From: Delphinus delphis
Taxonomy: Eukaryota; Chordata; Mammalia; Artiodactyla; Delphinidae
Assembly (NCBI RefSeq): GCF_949987515.2
Contig: NC_082687.1
Coordinates: 117,285,838 to 117,349,837, forward strand
DNA length: 64,000 nucleotides
Reading direction: 5' to 3'
Positions 62,441-64,000 of this stretch are shown here, one piece after another. The number at the start of each line of letters is the position of its first letter. Position 1 is the first letter of the stretch. A program made the position numbers and the translations under genes. A model generated the notes under the pieces. That model saw only the letters and a program-made list of their open reading frames with translations. It searched no databases and was not told the DNA's origin.

Positions 62441-63461
62441 ACGTGTACAAAAAATTACACATAAAGTATATAGATATAGCATGAGTTCAGAATAATTTTA
62501 TTTACTTTTCAGCTACTCAATGCTTTTAACAAATTTTTCTTTAGAAAGCAATTTCTCAAATTCCTCACAATTACCCACCAAGTTTTGAGTAGGTATCACA
62601 TCAGTGTTTTGCTTTTCCTTGGGGACAAATATGAATTTTATATCAAATCCTAGAGCTTACCTCAAAGTATTATTTCATATCCTTAAAATATTAAAATTTT
62701 CAGTTATTCTGAAGAGATTAGTATTTGCACATCAGACATCAAAATGTAGATCATTGTTCTGGCAAATAACATCTTGTAATCTAAGAGTTTAGCAAAGCAG
62801 AAATGTCTAGGAAAAATAGGAGTAAAAAAAATAGAGGGACTAATCCTTACCTTCTTTAGCCTCAGAGTATAAATAATCCAGTCTTGTAATTACATAGCAC
62901 TTTATGCTTTGTACAATAAAAATAAAACAAAAGGCACTTGTGACACTGTTCTCTGAGAGCCAATGACATGCCTCCTTGCCTGTCACATTTCCTAAGCCAG
63001 GACTTGAGAAATCAGGTGACTTGGCAAAGAAAAATAAATAACATGTATATTCATGGAAAGCCCATAAACCAGGACTGATGAGAAACTTAAACACAAGCAA
63101 GAGTCTACTGCCCTATTATTGTTTTTGCCTCTTGCTCCTATTGCCTTTTATCATCTCTATTGATGGCAAAAGAAACTGTGAGCATGGTAAGGAAAAAAAG
63201 AGATAGCTAAAGCTGACTTGGCACTCAGTCCTGCAGGTCAATGAGAACACAGAATTTGATCTGACCTTTTTAAATTCTTCACTGTAACTTTGGTCTCTCT
63301 CTTAACTGAATTATGGATCTAAGGTTGGTTTTGTCTTTAATATTCTTCACTGAATATTTTTATTAAATGAGTACTTGTTGTTGTAATTGTTGTTACTGCT
63401 GCTTTGATAATTAGTTCAATAAAAATGGCCACATCCAAATGGTCAAGGACAGACCATTGGG

Positions 63462-64000
63462 AGGAAGTGGCCAAGATGGTAGAATAGGAATACCCTGAGC
63501 TTACCTCCTCCCATGGGCACATCAAAATTACAAATATTTACAGAGCAACTGTTAATGAGAAGTTTTAGAAGACTAGGAGAAAAGATCTTCTACAACTAAA
63601 GATATAGAGAAGGAACCACAATGAGATGGGTAGGAGGGGTCAAGATGTGGTATAGTCAAAGCCCATAAGCACAGGTGTGTGACCCACAAATGGGAGGATA
63701 ATTACAATTGCTGAGATTCTCGCCAAGGAGGGAGGGGTCTGAGCCCCACATCAAGCTCTCATGTGGCAGAAACAGTAATCTGAAAGGGGACTGGGTCGGA
63801 CCCACTTGCTGATACTGGAGAGCCTCCCAGAGAGGCAGGAGGCAACAGGAGCACACCCTGGGGACATAGACACTGGCAGCAGCCATTTTTGGGAGCTCGT
63901 TCCACCACATGGACACTGGTGCTAGCAAGCTCCATTTTGAAATCCTCCCTCTAGTGTAAGCACCAGGACCCAGCACTGCCCACTAGCCTATCTGTACCAG
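63462..64000 (+). mobile_element. L1 5' UTR start, element cut by the window edge
   Basis: GAAGTGGCCAAGATGGTAGA opens a forward sequence resembling the start of an L1 5' UTR: the CCAAGATGG-type start followed by CATCAAAATTACAAATATTT and a GC-richer tract with CAGCAGCCATTTTTGGGAGC. Because the 5' end is present, the element may be much longer than the usual truncated copies, but ORF1 and ORF2 would lie beyond the window. The 106-codon minus-strand frame here is a shadow. Confidence 0.6.

Noticed and set aside
40390..64000. Start of MYOZ2, the next gene expected from human synteny
   Set aside because: I found no MYOZ2-like coding exon. In human the spacing is larger than the sequence available here.
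1..64000. CRISPR arrays, prophage, operons or other prokaryotic systems
   Set aside because: The window is mammalian nuclear DNA with spliced genes and SINE/LINE repeats. The direct repeats present are target-site duplications, microsatellites or tandem slippage.

Overview
The window is nuclear DNA of a placental mammal. It is most likely a cetacean, with hippopotamus as the alternative. The basis is a set of tRNA(Glu)-derived SINEs of the CHR type (A-tail, conserved arm around GCTTCCCTGGTGGCGCAG). Several have intact target-site duplications and very little divergence, and they sit beside MIR, L2, hAT and artiodactyl-type L1 remnants. Base composition is AT-rich, repeats are dense, and every real coding block is bounded by splice sites. 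There are no prokaryotic genes, operons or CRISPR arrays.

One protein-coding gene is recognised: SYNPO2 (synaptopodin-2, myopodin), plus strand, entering from the left with its first coding exon outside the window. Four exons are visible. The second half of the PDZ domain is at 3143-3294 and a disordered exon is at 6648-7447. A 2.2-kb exon at 10123-12338 carries the nuclear-localisation, actin/alpha-actinin-type and WW-binding regions and ends at a stop. An alternative C-terminal exon lies 26.7 kb further on at 38993-39535. Splice phases agree at every junction. The big exon can be read to its own stop, or left at an internal donor (CAG|GTGTGG, 12308|12309) to join the distal exon. This gives two C-termini.

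Layout: 1-3142 is intron 1. 3295-6647 and 7448-10122 are introns 2 and 3. 12339-38992 is 3' UTR plus intron 4, filled with MIR, L1, CHR SINE, L2 and MER5 copies. 39536 to about 40200 is the 3' UTR of the long isoform. 40390-64000 is intergenic. It contains LTRs (one clean solo LTR at 55836-56257), a SINE nested in a SINE (54988-55702), L2 3' ends, several copies of an ancient repeat whose name I do not know, two hAT-like elements inserted in that repeat, and the 5' end of an L1 running off the right edge. The next gene expected from human synteny (MYOZ2) is not seen.

I found no undescribed multi-gene system. The most unusual raw-sequence features are a perfect loopless 30-bp palindrome at 24658-24687, a perfect 15-bp-arm hairpin at 46468-46501, a tail-only retro-insertion flanked by a 16-bp duplication at 48737-48780, a target site present three times at 31192-32061, and a twin-primed L1 at 27154-27548. 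On the protein side they are a NAGNAG acceptor and a canonical 14-3-3 motif in the alternative last exon, and a thrice-repeated KG-x3-F-x-KR motif in the large exon.
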